A DNA stretch of 5,103 bases from Deltaproteobacteria bacterium (GTDB lineage Bacteria > Bdellovibrionota > UBA1018 > UBA923). Below, one piece after another: positions 4,227 through 5,103 of this stretch. A program made the translations under genes and the position numbers. The notes under the pieces are model-generated. The model did no database searches, had not been told where the DNA came from, and worked only from the letters and a program-made list of their open reading frames with translations. Each line of letters starts with the position of its first letter. Within the stretch, counting starts at the first letter, position 1. The stretch spans positions 1 to 5,103 of the forward strand of contig JACQAX010000454.1 of the NCBI GenBank assembly GCA_016194795.1. The letters run 5' to 3'.

Positions 4227-5103
4227 ATGCGGATCTGGCAGTGCACTGGCCTGAGCATCAACGGCGTCGGCGGCGTCGAGCGACACGTCGCCGAAGTGAG
4301 CGCCGGCCTGAAACGGCTCGGGCACTCGGTTCACGTCGGGCGCGCGCTTCCCGACGGCTGGCTCGCTCAGGCGACGACCGCCGATCCCATCGTCCTGCAC
4401 ACGCACGGTGACGCATGGCCGAATCCCAGGCTGCTCGTCTCGCGGACGCGGCGCCAGCTCCTGTGGGTTCACGTCTGCCATGGCACCTCGGCCGGACGCG
4501 TGATCGCCTGCCGCGAGTTCACGAGCATCAGCGGCTGGCGCGGCTCGGTCTCCGACTTTTTTCCGACGCGTTTCGCCGATGCCGCGGTGGCCGTCGGACA
4601 GCGGGCGCTCGACGAGGCTCGCACGTACTTCCTGATGAAGCTTCCCGCGGCGGTGATTCCGAACGGGGCCGACCCGTCGATCTTCGCGCCGATCAAACAG
4701 GTCGAGGCGACGCCGCGGCTCATCTTCGTCGGTCGCGGCGACGACCGCGTGAAGAACGTCGCGGCGCTGCTCGCGGCGTGCGCCCAGACCCGGTCGGACG
4801 TGCCCGAGCTCCAGCTCTGGTGCGCGCCGGGGATCGACTACGACTACACCGTCCAGCCGTTCGTGAAGAACCTCGGAGCGCTCAACTCGAAGGAGCTCGC
4901 GCGGGCGATGGAGCAGTCGCGCGCGCTCGTGCTCTGCTCGCTTTACGAGGGTGACCCGATCGTGCTCCACGAGGCTCAGGGGCTCGGGATCCCGGTAGTC
5001 GTCAGCGACATCCCGCAGATCCGCGCGAGCCTGCGCGGCTACGCGAACGCGATCTACGTGAATCCCCGGAACGTCGACAGCATCGCCTTCGGCTTGCGCA
5101 ACG
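4227..5103 (+). CDS. GT4-family glycosyltransferase (3'-truncated)
   Basis: Open from ATG at 4227 to the right edge (292 complete codons, no stop). The GT-B fold is recognisable. The N-terminal Rossmann half begins MRIWQCTGLSINGVGGVERH (1-20), the usual 'GGVE..v..La..L...GH.V.V' pattern, and has LHTHGD (57-62). The hinge IPNGADPSIF (144-153) and FVGRGDDRVKN (167-177) supply Arg170 and Lys176 at the usual phosphate-binding positions. The C-terminal half has EGDPIVLHEAQGLGIPVVVS, an EX7E motif with Glu241 and Glu249 that binds the nucleotide-sugar. It retains the anomeric configuration by family precedent; sugar and acceptor are unknown, though surface polysaccharide, LPS or glycolipid is likely. 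A typical member has 350-400 residues, so some 60-100 are missing. No upstream in-frame start exists and there is no clear Shine-Dalgarno site. A long minus-strand open frame over the same region is a GC-driven shadow. Confidence 0.92.
   Translation, partial: MRIWQCTGLSINGVGGVERHVAEVSAGLKRLGHSVHVGRALPDGWLAQATTADPIVLHTHGDAWPNPRLLVSRTRRQLLWVHVCHGTSAGRVIACREFTSISGWRGSVSDFFPTRFADAAVAVGQRALDEARTYFLMKLPAAVIPNGADPSIFAPIKQVEATPRLIFVGRGDDRVKNVAALLAACAQTRSDVPELQLWCAPGIDYDYTVQPFVKNLGALNSKELARAMEQSRALVLCSLYEGDPIVLHEAQGLGIPVVVSDIPQIRASLRGYANAIYVNPRNVDSIAFGLRN

Noticed and set aside
4201..4254. 17-codon open frame (ATG at 4201) overlapping the GT4 start, as a possible leader peptide
   Set aside because: It has no ribosome site, its start lies inside the palindrome and upstream of the predicted transcript start, and it contains no Trp codon that would suggest attenuation.
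4415..4954. 179-residue plus-strand open frame inside the GT4 gene
   Set aside because: It is in a different frame from the GT4 motifs and its product is Arg/Ala-rich without recognisable domains.
4206..4970. 254-residue minus-strand open frame over the GT4 gene
   Set aside because: The product is Arg/Glu/His-rich low-complexity sequence with no motif, while the plus strand encodes an unmistakable GT4 protein. It is a shadow caused by high GC content.

Overview
The window comes from a GC-rich, Gram-negative bacterium. Two proteins have cleavable signal peptides followed by alternating hydrophobic beta-strands typical of outer-membrane barrels, and a third is a small secreted protein. The combination of short-form CysE, an unusually long HU-like protein, a TrpR-family regulator and GT2/GT4 glycosyltransferases is not diagnostic of a phylum. 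I would not go beyond an environmental lineage, for example in or near Bdellovibrionota, Acidobacteriota or Elusimicrobiota. No mobile element, CRISPR array, tRNA or rRNA is visible.

Layout: a 5'-truncated plus-strand gene for a small secreted protein ends in a strong intrinsic terminator (about 1-500). It converges on a run of six minus-strand genes. Read in transcription order these are the TrpR-like regulator (4183-3887), the HU-family protein (3783-3436), a GT2 glycosyltransferase (3347-2448), an outer-membrane barrel protein (2302-1685), CysE (1598-1056) and a second barrel protein (1072-509). A GT4 glycosyltransferase (4227 onward) is transcribed away from the TrpR-like gene and runs off the right edge.

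Despite sharing a strand, the minus-strand genes are mostly separate transcription units. Intrinsic terminators follow HU and the first barrel gene. Only cysE and the second barrel gene overlap (17 bp) and look co-transcribed. Functionally this is a mixture: envelope proteins, surface glycan synthesis, cysteine biosynthesis, chromosome architecture and a ligand-responsive repressor. No single pathway links them.

The most interesting signals are regulatory. (1) The 43-bp gap between the TrpR-like gene and the GT4 gene is almost filled by a 38-bp imperfect palindrome centred midway between the two start codons. It also carries overlapping divergent promoter-like elements. (2) Four genes (cysE, GT2, TrpR-like, GT4) lack a convincing Shine-Dalgarno sequence and instead have a -10-like hexamer 8-9 nt before ATG, which suggests leaderless or nearly leaderless mRNAs. 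HU and both barrel genes have strong GGAGG-type sites. (3) The HU promoter has a perfect TTGACA box preceded by A-tracts spaced at about one helical turn. I see no clear evidence of a novel multi-gene defence or metabolic system.
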